Assembly (NCBI GenBank): GCA_004020545.1
Contig: SAQE01000009.1
Location: 85,680 to 149,679, forward strand
Origin: Mesorhizobium sp.
Lineage (GTDB): Bacteria > Pseudomonadota > Alphaproteobacteria > Rhizobiales > Rhizobiaceae
Reading direction: 5' to 3'
Length of the DNA: 64,000 bases
A model generated the notes under the pieces. It saw only the letters and a program-made list of their open reading frames with translations, did not search any database and had not been told where the DNA came from. Numbering within the stretch: the stretch's first letter is position 1; each line of letters begins with the position of its first letter. Both the position numbers and the translations under genes were made by a program. This document shows, piece after piece, positions 1-8,873 of the stretch.

Positions 1-25
1 CTTCGGTTGAGGAGATCGGTCTAGC

Positions 26-922
26 TCACCGCTGACAGGTCCGGCAATAGAATGTCGAGCGGCCGCTCTGCACGATGCGCTCGATATGGCCGCCGCACCC
101 TGGCTTCGGACATGGCTCGCCCTCGCGGTCGTAAACGGCGAAGGAATGCTGGAAATAGCCGAGCGATCCATCGGCCTGGACATAGTCGCGCAGCGACGAT
201 CCGCCGGCGGCGATCGCATCGGCGATGACCGAGCGGATCGCTTCGGCCAGGCGTTCGCATTGCTCTTTGGCTTTCTTGCCGGCGCCGGCGATGGTGCCGG
301 CTTCGCGCAGCGGCGACAGGCCGGCGCGCCACAGCGCCTCCGACACATATATATTGCCGAGCCCCGCGATCAGCCGCTGGTCGAGCAGTGCAGCCTTGAG
401 CGGTGATCTGCGGCCCTTGAGCAGCGAGGCGAGCAGGGGGCCGTCGAGCGCGTTGCCGGTCGGCTCGATGCCGAGCCCCGCCAGCATCGGATGCGCGTCC
501 GGCGCCCCTTCGGCAAACAGCATGAAGCCGAAACGGCGCGGATCGTTGAAGATGACGCGGGACCGCTCGCCCTTCGGCGAGGCGACATCGAACACGACAT
601 GGTCGTGCGCCGCGCTCTTCGACCGTTCGTGGCGGAAGGCGCCGGCGCCGGGGATGTCGCAGCCCTCGGCGGTTTCGATCCGGAACGATCCGGACATGCC
701 GAGATGACAGATCAGCACCGGACCGTCTTCGATATGCATGGTCAGATACTTGGCGCGCCGGCCAAGCGCCGTCACGGTCTTGCCGTTCAGCCGCTCCGAG
801 AAGCGCTCGGGAAAAGGAAAGCGAAGATCGGGCCTGCGCGCCTCGACGTTGACGAGGCGGGCCCCTTCCAGAACCGGCTGCAGCCCTCGCCGCACGGTTT
901 CGACCTCGGGCAGTTCAGGCAT
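26..922 (-). CDS. mutM: formamidopyrimidine-DNA glycosylase
   Basis: Base-excision repair glycosylase/AP lyase that removes oxidised purines such as 8-oxoguanine. The 298-residue protein begins with the invariant [13 protein letters not shown] block, where the proline exposed after Met removal is the Schiff-base nucleophile and the following Glu is catalytic. The conserved Lys lies in RRAKYL near residue 57. The C-terminus carries the zinc finger with four cysteines (CPKPGC...FYCRTC), so it is complete. Its start overlaps the deoB stop by 8 bp, indicating co-transcription. Length and motifs fit Fpg rather than endonuclease VIII. The product call is secure. Confidence 0.97.
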   Translation of the reverse strand: MPELPEVETVRRGLQPVLEGARLVNVEARRPDLRFPFPERFSERLNGKTVTALGRRAKYLTMHIEDGPVLICHLGMSGSFRIETAEGCDIPGAGAFRHERSKSAAHDHVVFDVASPKGERSRVIFNDPRRFGFMLFAEGAPDAHPMLAGLGIEPTGNALDGPLLASLLKGRRSPLKAALLDQRLIAGLGNIYVSEALWRAGLSPLREAGTIAGAGKKAKEQCERLAEAIRSVIADAIAAGGSSLRDYVQADGSLGYFQHSFAVYDREGEPCPKPGCGGHIERIVQSGRSTFYCRTCQR

Positions 923-2153
923 GGCCGCCTATCGTCGCGAGGAAAGAGGTACCGTGACGGCCGGGCGCCAGGCCAAGATGGTCGGCGACGGTTTCGCCGA
1001 TGTCGGCGAAGGTAGGCCTCAGCCCGATATCGCCACCCTTCAGCCCCGGCCCGATGCCGATCACCGGGACGCGTTCCCGCGTATGGTCGGTACCGCGCCA
1101 GGTCGGGTCATTGCCGTGATCGGCGGTGAGGATGAGCAGGTCGCCCGGCCTGATGCGCGACAGCGCCTCCGGCAGCCGGCGGTCGAAGGCCTCGAGCGCT
1201 CCGGCATAGCCGGCGACGTCGCGCCGGTGGCCGAACTCGGTGTCGAAATCGACGAAATTGGCAAAGACCAGATCGCCTTGACCGGCGTCGTCCATGGCGC
1301 CCAGCGCCTTGTCGAACATCGCCATGTTGCCGCCCGCCTTGCGCACCTCCGAGATACCGCGATGGGCGAAGATGTCGCCAATCTTGCCGACGGCGATGAC
1401 CTTGCTGCCACGCTCGGTCAGCCGGTCGAGCAAGGTCGGCTCCGGCGGCGGCACGGCATAGTCGCGGCGGTTGTGGGTGCGCTGGAAGGTGGCTGACGTC
1501 TCGCCGACGAAGGGCCGCGCGATCACCCGCCCGATCTTCAGCGGATCCACCATCCGGCGCACCGTCAGGCAAAGCTCGTAAAGCCGCTCCAGGCCGAAAT
1601 GCGTCTCGTGCGCTGCGATCTGCAACACGGAGTCCACTGAGGTGTAACAGATCGGCTTGCCGGTGCGGATGTGCTCCTCGCCGAAGCGCTCGATGATCTC
1701 GGTTCCGGGCGCATGGCAATCGCCGAGGATGCCCGGCACCTTGCCTTCGCGGATGATCGCTTCGGTCAAAGCGGCCGGGAAGGCCGGCACGGTATCGGGA
1801 AAATAGCCCCAGTCGAAACGCACCGGCAGGCCGGCGATCTCCCAATGGCCAGACGGCGTGTCCTTGCCGCTCGAGACCTCCTGGGCGGCGCCATGGAAGG
1901 ACGAGGTAAGCAGCGGCATGTCGAGGTCGAGCTTCAGCCCTGTCGCCGTCTCTGCCGCCCGCGCGAGCCCGAGCGAGACCATATTGGGCACCGCGAGTGG
2001 TCCCTCACGCAAGCCTTCGCGATCCGCCCGGCCCTCGGCGCAGGCCTGCGCGATATGTCCGAACGTGTTGGCGCCAGTGTCGCCGTAGCGTTCGGCGTCG
2101 GCTGCTCCGCCTATGCCGAAAGAATCGAGAACGAATAAGAAAGCCCGCGCCAT
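915..2153 (-). CDS. deoB: phosphopentomutase
   Basis: Interconverts ribose-1-phosphate (or deoxyribose-1-phosphate) and the 5-phosphate in nucleoside salvage; cytoplasmic, Mn-dependent. It is a 412-residue alkaline-phosphatase-superfamily enzyme starting [16 protein letters not shown], with the metal-binding Asp at residue 10, the family signature [10 protein letters not shown], and the C-terminal metal motifs ADHGNDP and GTDHTRE. The frame stays open about 98 codons upstream, but that extension has no family similarity, so the ATG at 2153 is taken as the start. mutM follows with an 8-bp overlap. A PhnD-like gene is divergent 136 bp away. Confidence 0.96.
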   Translation of the reverse strand: MARAFLFVLDSFGIGGAADAERYGDTGANTFGHIAQACAEGRADREGLREGPLAVPNMVSLGLARAAETATGLKLDLDMPLLTSSFHGAAQEVSSGKDTPSGHWEIAGLPVRFDWGYFPDTVPAFPAALTEAIIREGKVPGILGDCHAPGTEIIERFGEEHIRTGKPICYTSVDSVLQIAAHETHFGLERLYELCLTVRRMVDPLKIGRVIARPFVGETSATFQRTHNRRDYAVPPPEPTLLDRLTERGSKVIAVGKIGDIFAHRGISEVRKAGGNMAMFDKALGAMDDAGQGDLVFANFVDFDTEFGHRRDVAGYAGALEAFDRRLPEALSRIRPGDLLILTADHGNDPTWRGTDHTRERVPVIGIGPGLKGGDIGLRPTFADIGETVADHLGLAPGRHGTSFLATIGGHA

Positions 2154-2289
2154 AGAGTGCCGTCGTTGCCAGTCCAGGCAGCCAGACATAAGGTTCCATG
2201 GCGGCATTGGCAAATCGGAAACCAAACCGCAACCGGCTTGGCGCCATAGTCGAGCAATCGAGCGCAGTGTCGGCGGGAGTGCGGCGAAG

Positions 2290-3225
2290 ATGGGCAAGGG
2301 CGAAAGATCCGCGGCAAGCCTGGCTTTGAGGACGTGCGCGGCGGCCTTCGCAGCGCTCTGCGCGGCCTCGTCCGCGCGCGCCGACTGGCGCGGCGACATC
2401 GGCACGTTTCGCATCGGCATCGTCGCCGAGCCCGGTGGCGGCAACACTGTTCCCGGACTGGCGCGCCTGACGGATGCCTATACAAATGCGCTCGGCATGA
2501 AGGTGGAGTTCGTGGTGGCCCGCGACTATGCGGCGCTGATCGAGGCGCAGGCGAGCGGCCGGGTCCAATATGCGGTCTATTCGGCGCTCGCTTATGCCGC
2601 GGCTTCCGAGCGATGCGGCTGTGTCGAGCCGCTGGTGGCTCCGGTCGATGCCGATGGAGCCGTCGGCATCCGTTCCGTGCTGGTGACGCGCGACGGCAAA
2701 GTGCCGGACCTCGCCGCCATGGCCTCGCATCGGATTGCGATCGCGCCCGCCGACAATGTCGGCGGTTCTTTGCTGCCGCTGACCGGGCTGGCTGGCGAAG
2801 GCGCAAAGATCACGGGAGATTCACCCTTCCTGACCCGTGCCGCCTCGGCCACCGCGGCCGAGACGATGCTCAGCGACGGCGAAGCCGACGGCCTGTTCGG
2901 CTGGGAACCTGTCGGCGCCGATGGCCAGCCCACCGGTACGGGCGGCACGATCGTTCGGCTCGAGGCCGCCGGCGTCCCGAAGGCATCGCTTCGGGTGCTA
3001 TGGACCTCGGCCCCGCTGCGATACGGCCCTCATGCCGTGCGCAGCGATCTCGATGCCGAAGCGAAGCGTCGGCTGGCCGTCTTCCTGACCAATCTCAGGT
3101 CGCTCACTCCCGACGTCTACGATCTCCTGGAGTCTGAGCATTCCGGCGGGTTCGAGCTCGCCGCATCAAAGGACTATGCAGCGGCGCTGGCCATCGTGCG
3201 GCGGGAAGCGGGCAGCCAGGAATAA
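2290..3225 (+). CDS. PhnD-like phosphate/phosphonate-type ABC transporter substrate-binding protein
   Basis: Probable periplasmic binding protein of the PhnD (phosphate/phosphite/phosphonate) family, 311 residues from the ATG at 2290. The N-terminus has an Ala-rich signal peptide ending near SSARADW. The mature part opens with [13 protein letters not shown] and contains the [12 protein letters not shown] and LFGWEP segments typical of this fold. An in-frame extension to 2113 lacks a signal and was rejected. No permease or ATPase gene is adjacent, so it is an orphan or works with a transporter encoded elsewhere. The ligand cannot be told from sequence. It ends 6 bp before the convergent TadG-like gene. 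Confidence 0.8.
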   Translation: MGKGERSAASLALRTCAAAFAALCAASSARADWRGDIGTFRIGIVAEPGGGNTVPGLARLTDAYTNALGMKVEFVVARDYAALIEAQASGRVQYAVYSALAYAAASERCGCVEPLVAPVDADGAVGIRSVLVTRDGKVPDLAAMASHRIAIAPADNVGGSLLPLTGLAGEGAKITGDSPFLTRAASATAAETMLSDGEADGLFGWEPVGADGQPTGTGGTIVRLEAAGVPKASLRVLWTSAPLRYGPHAVRSDLDAEAKRRLAVFLTNLRSLTPDVYDLLESEHSGGFELAASKDYAAALAIVRREAGSQE

Positions 3226-3231
3226 GTCTTG

Positions 3232-3852
3232 TCAGCAGTCGCTGCAGGGGACCGTGGGACCACGCCGAGGCCTCAGATAGTAGGTTTCGCCCATCGATAT
3301 GTTGTTGAAGGCCGAGGTCAACCCAAGCGCCTTCGAATCGTTGGCCGACCAGGTGATGATCGGCTTGTAGCCGAGGTCGCTTTCCACCCGGACAAGGAAG
3401 GTGTTGCGGATCTTCAGCGTCGTCGGGACAGTGGTGATGCTGCCCTTCGCCGCGTCGGCGCTGTAGGTGCTGCCCACAAGCTTGCGTGACCACGCGACCT
3501 GTACCTTCGGCGTCGCCTCGTCGGTGATCTGGATCCCGGTAATGATGATCGTCGGCGTGGAGCGGTTGTAGGGCTGCAGCGTCGAAGTGCCGATCTTCAT
3601 GATCGCATCGAGATCGGCTTTCTTGACGCTCGTCTGCTGCGTGACGAGATCCGCCACCATGCTGCCGATGCGGCTGACCTTCTTGCTGGTCTCGATCGCC
3701 TGCGAGGCCTCCATCGTGATGAAGTACATGATGAGCAGCACCGGCACGATGAACGCGAACTCGATTGCCGCGACGCCCCGGCGATCGCGGCAAAACCGCG
3801 CTGCCCCTGCCGCAATGGCCGAAATACCCCGCTGTGCCCCCGCACGGTACAT
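3232..3852 (-). CDS. TadE/TadG-like pilus assembly protein (pseudopilin-type)
   Basis: Minor pilin-like component of the Flp/Tad secretion system, 206 residues. The N-terminal half shows the TadE-type processing and membrane segment: RRG at residues 24-26, then VAAIEFAF (Glu31) and a hydrophobic stretch to about residue 46. The rest is presumably periplasmic and ends with two Cys (CSDC). The start is supported by a strong ribosome binding site GGAGGTAAA directly before ATG. It follows the second TadE-like gene by 39 bp in the same direction. TadE, TadF and TadG cannot be separated with certainty here. Confidence 0.82.
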   Translation of the reverse strand: MYRAGAQRGISAIAAGAARFCRDRRGVAAIEFAFIVPVLLIMYFITMEASQAIETSKKVSRIGSMVADLVTQQTSVKKADLDAIMKIGTSTLQPYNRSTPTIIITGIQITDEATPKVQVAWSRKLVGSTYSADAAKGSITTVPTTLKIRNTFLVRVESDLGYKPIITWSANDSKALGLTSAFNNISMGETYYLRPRRGPTVPCSDC

Positions 3853-3891
3853 TTTACCTCCACCCGCCGCAGTCCCGGCCGTCGAGCAGTC

Positions 3892-4476
3892 TCAGTTGTC
3901 GTCGAATGGTTCGTTCTGCCAGGTCACGGACGCGAAATGCAGTGTCTTTCCGTCCTTCAGATTGGCCATCTGCTTGGCCAGGAAATCGGTCATAACGGGC
4001 CATTTGTAGAAAACCCTCAGCATATTCCTGGTTTCCGCCAGTCCGGGAGAAACCGAGAAAGTCGTCGAGTTCGTGCCTTGCGTCAGCACGATGTCGCCGT
4101 CCACGATCTTGAAGCCAGCCGAGGCGGCGTCGGCGAAGGTCGGATATTCGCGAAGGTCGACCAGCAGTCCGGGGCAATTCTGGGCGACCATGATCTCCAG
4201 CCTGCTGCAGATTAGCTGCTTGATCGAGTCTTCGGTGACAGTTGCCTTCCTGAGCTGTCCGGTCCGCAACTGGCGGGCGACATCATCGGTGATGTTGGCC
4301 ATCACCTCCTGGCCGGCGAACGAGATGCAGCTTTCGAGAATGGCGAAGACGAGCAGGGCGAACGGTATGGCCAGCAGCGCGAATTCCATCGCGGTGCTGC
4401 CACGCTTGTCGCTGAAGAAGCCATGCCGGGGCTTTGCCCGCGCCTTACCGCCCCCGGGTGCCGGATCCTTGCTCAT
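3892..4476 (-). CDS. TadE-family pilus assembly protein
   Basis: Second TadE-like pseudopilin of the pilus locus, 194 residues from the ATG at 4476. The start is preceded by AGGAACGGGAC; an in-frame extension to 4530 is possible but less likely. KRGSTAMEFALLAIPFALL (Gly26, Glu31) is the processing site plus transmembrane helix. The first gene of a two-gene minus-strand unit (with 3232-3852), facing away from the flp/cpa genes. A TTAA-N7-TTAA candidate CtrA site lies about 97 bp upstream of the start. Confidence 0.85.
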   Translation of the reverse strand: MSKDPAPGGGKARAKPRHGFFSDKRGSTAMEFALLAIPFALLVFAILESCISFAGQEVMANITDDVARQLRTGQLRKATVTEDSIKQLICSRLEIMVAQNCPGLLVDLREYPTFADAASAGFKIVDGDIVLTQGTNSTTFSVSPGLAETRNMLRVFYKWPVMTDFLAKQMANLKDGKTLHFASVTWQNEPFDDN

Positions 4477-4572
4477 GTCCCGTTCCTGCCGATCCCCTGC
4501 AATATCGGCGACAACATAGCGGCAACCCATTGAGGTCCTGTTTGGATGAGCGTTAAATTCGCTGGCCGACCT

Positions 4573-4587
4573 TTAACCCGCTATTAA
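4573..4587. promoter_or_regulatory. candidate CtrA box (TTAA-N7-TTAA)
   Basis: TTAACCCGCTATTAA is an exact match to the classical CtrA full site TTAA-N7-TTAA. It sits upstream of the TadE/TadG pair (start 4476) and just downstream of the stop of the secretin-N-domain gene. CtrA control of pilin genes is known from Caulobacter; here it is inferred from the motif only. Confidence 0.45.
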
Positions 4588-4609
4588 CGGCGCGGGCGCC
4601 GCCGGCCTC

Positions 4610-5029
4610 TCAGTGGCCGGCGTTCATTTCAGTTTCGGAAGCTCTCTCGGCGTCCGTCTTGTACGAGCTCTCGCAATAGGGCGTGCAGGACATGGTCTGG
4701 ACTTCGGAGCGCCTGTAGATGCGCACCGAAGACGCGGCCTGCCGGACGACCGTCACCTGCTCGTCGATGATGGGGCTGCCGTCCGAGTCGAGCACGACCA
4801 GATTGGTGACGCCGAAACCCTTGCCGGTGAGAACGACCGTCGAGGCATCCTGCACGGAGGCGTCGGCGATTGCCGGATTGCCGATGACGATCGTATCGGC
4901 CGCGCGCGCCAACTTGACGATCTTTGCCTGATTCATGGTGACCTCGATGCCGGCGCCGGCATTGGCTGGTATGACGAACGCGGCAATTGCCAGCAGCGCG
5001 GCAACTGAAAATGATCGCGACAAGGTCAT
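4610..5029 (-). CDS. secretin N-terminal-domain pilus protein (CpaC N-domain-like)
   Basis: Small exported protein, 139 residues from the ATG at 5029. A signal peptide (AALLAIAAFVIPANAGA) is followed by one pilus/flagellar secretin N-terminal domain: NQAKIVKLARAADTIVIGNPAIADA ... GKGFGVTNLVVLD, here interrupted for brevity. This domain is similar to the region before the secretin ring in CpaC (7341-8873). A short Cys-containing tail follows (CTPYCES). It probably acts in the periplasm with the pilus secretin as an accessory or pilotin-like factor. The open frame to 5137 adds residues before the signal peptide and was rejected. Confidence 0.75.
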   Translation of the reverse strand: MTLSRSFSVAALLAIAAFVIPANAGAGIEVTMNQAKIVKLARAADTIVIGNPAIADASVQDASTVVLTGKGFGVTNLVVLDSDGSPIIDEQVTVVRQAASSVRIYRRSEVQTMSCTPYCESSYKTDAERASETEMNAGH

Positions 5030-5387
5030 TGATGCGCTCCGGGGCGGCAGACTGTTCAACGGAACATGAACGAGATTGGTGAACCAACGGTTAAACGCCG
5101 GGTGGATGCGATAAGGATTGGTCGGCTTGAGGGCCACGCGCCAGCGGGATGCGCTATTTTAGCATAGTTGCGGGCGCGCCAGAACTCCGCCCTTTTCCCT
5201 GCCTGTCGCTCCCCTCTTGGAGGTTTAGGCCACGGTTAACCAAGCAACGGGATCGGCTCCGGAAAGGAATCGGTAAGGGTGTTTATTAAGCCGATTGAAA
5301 GGGCTTCTCCGTAGATTTGCGACATCCGATCAACCGCCAAACAGAAGTTGACGGAAGTGCTGTAACACGTGGAGTAGGAGCTCTAGA
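5030..5387. other. non-coding region upstream of flp
   Basis: No supportable gene in these 358 bp between the divergent secretin-N-domain gene and flp. The stretch is relatively AT-rich near 5230-5370, with a GTTAACC element near 5235. The flp start has a good ribosome binding site, AGGAG at 5376-5380. I cannot place a convincing sigma-70 promoter, as expected for a pilin gene under cell-cycle or alternative control. Confidence 0.5.
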
Positions 5388-5570
5388 ATGTCTAACCTCA
5401 TCGCACGTTTCGTGAAGGACGAATCCGGCGCGACCGCCATCGAATACGGTCTGATCGCTGCTCTCATCGCGCTTGCCATCATGGTCGGCGCCGGCTCGCT
5501 CGGCACCGCCCTGAACGAAAAATTCGTGGCGATTGGCGCCGCCGTGAAAAACGCCCCGAGCGCTCCTTAA
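5388..5570 (+). CDS. flp: Flp/Fap-type pilin
   Basis: Major structural subunit of the Flp (type IVb) pilus, 60 residues, within the usual size range. The prepilin processing motif is visible: short basic leader, cleavage between Gly14 and Ala15, then ATAIEYGLIAALIAL with Glu19-Tyr20, the Flp signature. The hydrophobic helix is followed by a short tail. AGGAG lies 8 bp ahead of ATG, suited to high expression. It is monocistronic by appearance, ending at a strong intrinsic terminator (5597-5625), with cpaA downstream. Confidence 0.96.
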   Translation: MSNLIARFVKDESGATAIEYGLIAALIALAIMVGAGSLGTALNEKFVAIGAAVKNAPSAP

Positions 5571-5596
5571 TAAGGTGAAAGCGTCGTTCTCTACGA

Positions 5597-5625
5597 CAAG
5601 GGCCGCCCTTCGGTGGCCCTTGTTT
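5597..5625 (+). terminator. intrinsic terminator after flp
   Basis: Perfect 8-bp stem CAAGGGCC/GGCCCTTG with a 10-nt loop containing TTCG, followed by TTT. It lies 27 bp after the flp stop and would let pilin mRNA be made in excess over the assembly genes. Confidence 0.85.
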
Positions 5626-5715
5626 CATGGCGACGGTGATTTGAATGTCCCGCCTTATCAATCGTAATACGGCGGCCTAGACGCAGCGCAAAATCTCGCC
5701 ACGGGCACCGCGTCC

Positions 5716-6234
5716 ATGCTTGAAGCCGTTATCCTCGTCGTCTTTCCTTTCTGCATGCTGTTCGCGGCGATCTCCGACACGCTGTCGATGACGATCGCAA
5801 ATCGCGTGCCGGTGCTGCTCCTGGCGACGTTCGCCCTGGTGGCTCCGCTGACCGGGATGGACTGGGCAACCTATGGCTGGCATTTCGCGGCCGGTGCCCT
5901 GGTGCTGGCGGTGACCTTCGGCCTGTTCGCGCTCGGCGGCATGGGCGGCGGCGACGCCAAGCTCCTGGCCGCGACTGCGGTATGGATGGGGCTCGACATC
6001 AATCTCATCGGCTATCTGGTGACCTCGACATTGATCGGCGGCCTGCTGACGATCGCCATTCTGGCCTATCGGAAATCACCGCTTGCGATCTACACCGGCC
6101 ACAACCGTTTCCTGCGTAATTTCGCCGACGAGCGGGTGGGCATTCCCTATGGCGTCGCGCTTGGGCTAGGTGGGCTCATCACCTTTCCCGATTCTCCGCT
6201 GATGGTCTGGGCGCTGAACAGGCTCATCACCTAA
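5716..6234 (+). CDS. cpaA: prepilin peptidase CpaA (TadV-like)
   Basis: Inner-membrane aspartic protease that cleaves the leader of Flp and the TadE/F-type pseudopilins. The 172 residues are largely hydrophobic, with about five to six membrane segments. Both catalytic aspartates are present: Asp21 in AAISDTLS and Asp80 in the GGGDAKLL motif. It lacks the N-terminal methylase domain of PilD, as is normal for CpaA. It lies between flp and cpaB in the canonical order. Confidence 0.94.
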   Translation: MLEAVILVVFPFCMLFAAISDTLSMTIANRVPVLLLATFALVAPLTGMDWATYGWHFAAGALVLAVTFGLFALGGMGGGDAKLLAATAVWMGLDINLIGYLVTSTLIGGLLTIAILAYRKSPLAIYTGHNRFLRNFADERVGIPYGVALGLGGLITFPDSPLMVWALNRLIT

Positions 6235-6285
6235 GGTGCATCGCGATCTTTCAGATACGGCCGGTGCGCTTTGAGTTTTTGATTT

Positions 6286-6335
6286 TACGCATGTCTTTGT
6301 CCCGAAACCGGTTCCCGCTTTCGGGAGGCCTGCTT
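6286..6335 (-). repeat. degenerate copy of the palindromic repeat family A
   Basis: On the minus strand this reads AAAGCGGGAACCGGTTTCGGG followed by ...ACATGCG (interrupted), closely matching the right half of the two 70-bp repeats at 17058 and 17547. It lies in the 297-bp gap between cpaA and cpaB. The rest of that gap is AT-rich (6400-6470) and probably holds the cpaB promoter. Confidence 0.6.
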
Positions 6336-6531
6336 TAGCTTGTCCCTTGAACAAGAGGGTTTCTCGAGCGGCGTGGCCGCCTTTTTCGTTAACGGCAAGC
6401 GGTTCCATCTAATTTGAGTAAACCTTAAATTAATCACGATCGTAAGCATTGCATTAACCTTGTTTTGACGATTGCGGCTGCAAAGTCCGGCCTGGCGAGG
6501 TGGTTTGCCTTGAGGCGAAGGGTTCGGACGA

Positions 6532-7344
6532 ATGCCAGCATCCCGACTGATTATTCTGGGCGTGGCGGTGGCCGCGGCGGGCGGCGCGGGTTATGTCGCA
6601 AAAAACATGGTAGCGGCGCCGCCGCCCCAGGTCGTCCTCGACGCTCCCAAGGAACCGGCGATCGCGCTGCAGGACGTGCTGGTGTTGTCCGGCGACGTTG
6701 CGATGGGCAGCCAGCTCGACAACAACATCGGCTGGGAGCAGTGGCCGGCCAGCGGCGTCAACGCCAATTTCATCACCCGTGCCGCTGAGCCGGACGCGCT
6801 CGAAAAGCTCAAGGGTTCGGTCGCCCGCGTGGCCATGTATACGGGCGAGCCGCTGCGGCGCTCCAAACTGGTCGGCGAAGGGCAGAGCTTTATGTCGTCG
6901 ATCCTGCCGTCCGGCATGCGCGCCGTGGCGACCGCGATATCGGCTGATACGTCGGCCGGCGGCTTCATCCTGCCCAACGATTTCGTCGACGTCATCATGA
7001 CCCGGCGCTCGGACACCGGCAACGGCGGCAGCGGCTTCAGCACCGAGACCATCCTCAAGAACATCCGCGTCCTGGCCATCGACCAGACCATCCAGGAGGA
7101 CGAAGAGGGCAAGAAGACCAGGGTCGGCCAGACCGCGACGCTGGAACTGACGCCGCAGCAGGCCGAGATCATCACGGTGGCGCAGCAGATGGCGGACCGC
7201 CTGACATTGGCGCTGCGCCCGATCGTGGACACGAATGAGAAGAACCTGGGCGAGGCCGACTATCTGGTGAACGGCAACGGCCGGCGCGGCACGGTGCGGT
7301 TGATCAAGTCGGGCGAAGTTTCCGAAGTGGGAGCAAGGAAATGA
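6532..7344 (+). CDS. cpaB: Flp pilus assembly protein CpaB (RcpC)
   Basis: Periplasmic/inner-membrane component that contacts the secretin of the Tad system. The 270 residues start with a membrane anchor (LIILGVAVAAAGGAGYVA), then a SAF-like domain (VLSGDVAMGSQL ... MRAVATAISADTSAGGFILPNDFVDV) typical of the CpaB/RcpC family, and the conserved TLELTPQQAEII segment. Its stop overlaps the start of cpaC by 4 bp (ATGA), so translation is coupled. Length is normal. Confidence 0.95.
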   Translation: MPASRLIILGVAVAAAGGAGYVAKNMVAAPPPQVVLDAPKEPAIALQDVLVLSGDVAMGSQLDNNIGWEQWPASGVNANFITRAAEPDALEKLKGSVARVAMYTGEPLRRSKLVGEGQSFMSSILPSGMRAVATAISADTSAGGFILPNDFVDVIMTRRSDTGNGGSGFSTETILKNIRVLAIDQTIQEDEEGKKTRVGQTATLELTPQQAEIITVAQQMADRLTLALRPIVDTNEKNLGEADYLVNGNGRRGTVRLIKSGEVSEVGARK

Positions 7345-8873
7345 GGCTAAACGGTAAACTGCCCGTCATGGCGGCAGCGGCAATCGGCCTGTTCCTGCTC
7401 GGCACCAATGCACCTGGCCTCGTCGAGGCCAAGGCCGCGAACAGGGCGGCAGGCGTGACGGCCTCGGTTGCCACGCAGCGCGTCAAGCTCGGTCTCAACA
7501 AGTCGGTGGTCATCGATCTGCCGAACGACGCCTACGACATCCTCGTCGCCAATCCGGCGGTCGCGGATGCGGTCACGCGCACGGCGCGCCGCATCTATCT
7601 GTTCGGCAAGGCGGTCGGCGAAACCAATATCTTCGTCTTCGGCCCCAATGGCGAACAGATAGCCAGCCTCGACCTGGCGGTCGAACGCGACGTCGCCGGA
7701 CTGGAAGACTATCTCAAGCGCTTCCTCCCGACGTCGCAGATCAAGGTCGAGCTGCTGAACGACAACGTGATCCTCACCGGCAACGTGGACACACCGCTCG
7801 ACGCCAAGCGCGCCGTCGACCTGGCCACCATCTTCGTCTCGGGCGGTGAAGCGACGACCGGCCAATATTCGCAGACGGCCGCCGGCGGCTCGGCCAACGG
7901 CGGCGTCGACATCAACAATCCCGACGCCGAACGCCGTGTCTCCAAGATCGTCAATCTGCTGCAGATCATCGGCGACGACCAAGTGACGTTGAAGGTGACG
8001 GTGGCGGAAGTCAGCCGCTCGGTGATGAAGCAGCTCGGCGTCAACATGGTCGGCAGCGGCGGCAGCAACGGCATTTCCTGGGGCGCGCTGAGCAGCCCGA
8101 ACTACGGATTGGGAAAGCCTTTGTCGCAATACTCAGGGGCTTCGATCGCTACTTCTTCGCTTCAATCGTACATAAACGCGATGGAGCAGAGTGGTGTCAT
8201 GAAGACGCTGGCCGAGCCGACGCTGACCGCAGTCTCAGGCGAAAAGGCAACGTTCAAGGTTGGCGGCGAATTCAACCTGATCACAAGCCGAACGAGCAAC
8301 GTCTCAACTGACAACCAGACGGGACAGATAACCTATTCCAACGAGCGCCTCGAATATGGAATTGGGCTCGAATTCCAACCCGTGGTGCTCTCAGCTGGTC
8401 GCATCAGCCTCAAAGTCAGAACCTCTGTTTCAGAACCCACGGCGGAAGGCGCAACGACACTTGAATCAGCTGGGGCGTTGCCCGGCACGACCGTGCTATC
8501 GATCCGCAAGCGTCTGGCTGACACCACAGTCGAATTACCCTCTGGCGGCTCGATGATGATCGCAGGCCTCGTAAGGGATGACGTCAGACAGGCGGTTTCC
8601 GGACTGCCCGGCCTGACCAAGATCCCGGTCCTGGGCACGCTCTTCCGCAGCCGCGACTTCGTGCGCAACGAGAGCGAGCTCGTCATCCTCATCACGCCCT
8701 ATCTGGCGCGGCCGGTGGCGCGCAACGAACTGGCAAAGCCCGACGACAATTTCAATCCCCCGAGCGATGGCGCCGGCATGTTCCTCGGCCGTGTCAATCG
8801 CGTTTACGGCACCATGCAGACCGATAGGCCAGCGGGCCGTTACCACGGCGTCGTCGGCTTCATCTACAAATGA
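7341..8873 (+). CDS. cpaC: Tad pilus outer-membrane secretin CpaC (RcpA)
   Basis: Outer-membrane secretin through which the Flp pilus is extruded. The 510 residues comprise a signal peptide (about 1-32), an N-terminal secretin/BON-like domain (about 45-160, with LGLNKSVVIDLPNDAYDILVA, split here), and the C-terminal secretin core ending with the signature VSGLPGLTKIPVLGTLF and VILITPYLARPV. It overlaps cpaB and cpaD by ATGA at each end. Base composition drops sharply within the gene (about 8101-8580, roughly 54-57% GC against 68% on both flanks by hand count), which suggests a recombined patch in the secretin core. Confidence 0.95.
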   Translation: MRLNGKLPVMAAAAIGLFLLGTNAPGLVEAKAANRAAGVTASVATQRVKLGLNKSVVIDLPNDAYDILVANPAVADAVTRTARRIYLFGKAVGETNIFVFGPNGEQIASLDLAVERDVAGLEDYLKRFLPTSQIKVELLNDNVILTGNVDTPLDAKRAVDLATIFVSGGEATTGQYSQTAAGGSANGGVDINNPDAERRVSKIVNLLQIIGDDQVTLKVTVAEVSRSVMKQLGVNMVGSGGSNGISWGALSSPNYGLGKPLSQYSGASIATSSLQSYINAMEQSGVMKTLAEPTLTAVSGEKATFKVGGEFNLITSRTSNVSTDNQTGQITYSNERLEYGIGLEFQPVVLSAGRISLKVRTSVSEPTAEGATTLESAGALPGTTVLSIRKRLADTTVELPSGGSMMIAGLVRDDVRQAVSGLPGLTKIPVLGTLFRSRDFVRNESELVILITPYLARPVARNELAKPDDNFNPPSDGAGMFLGRVNRVYGTMQTDRPAGRYHGVVGFIYK

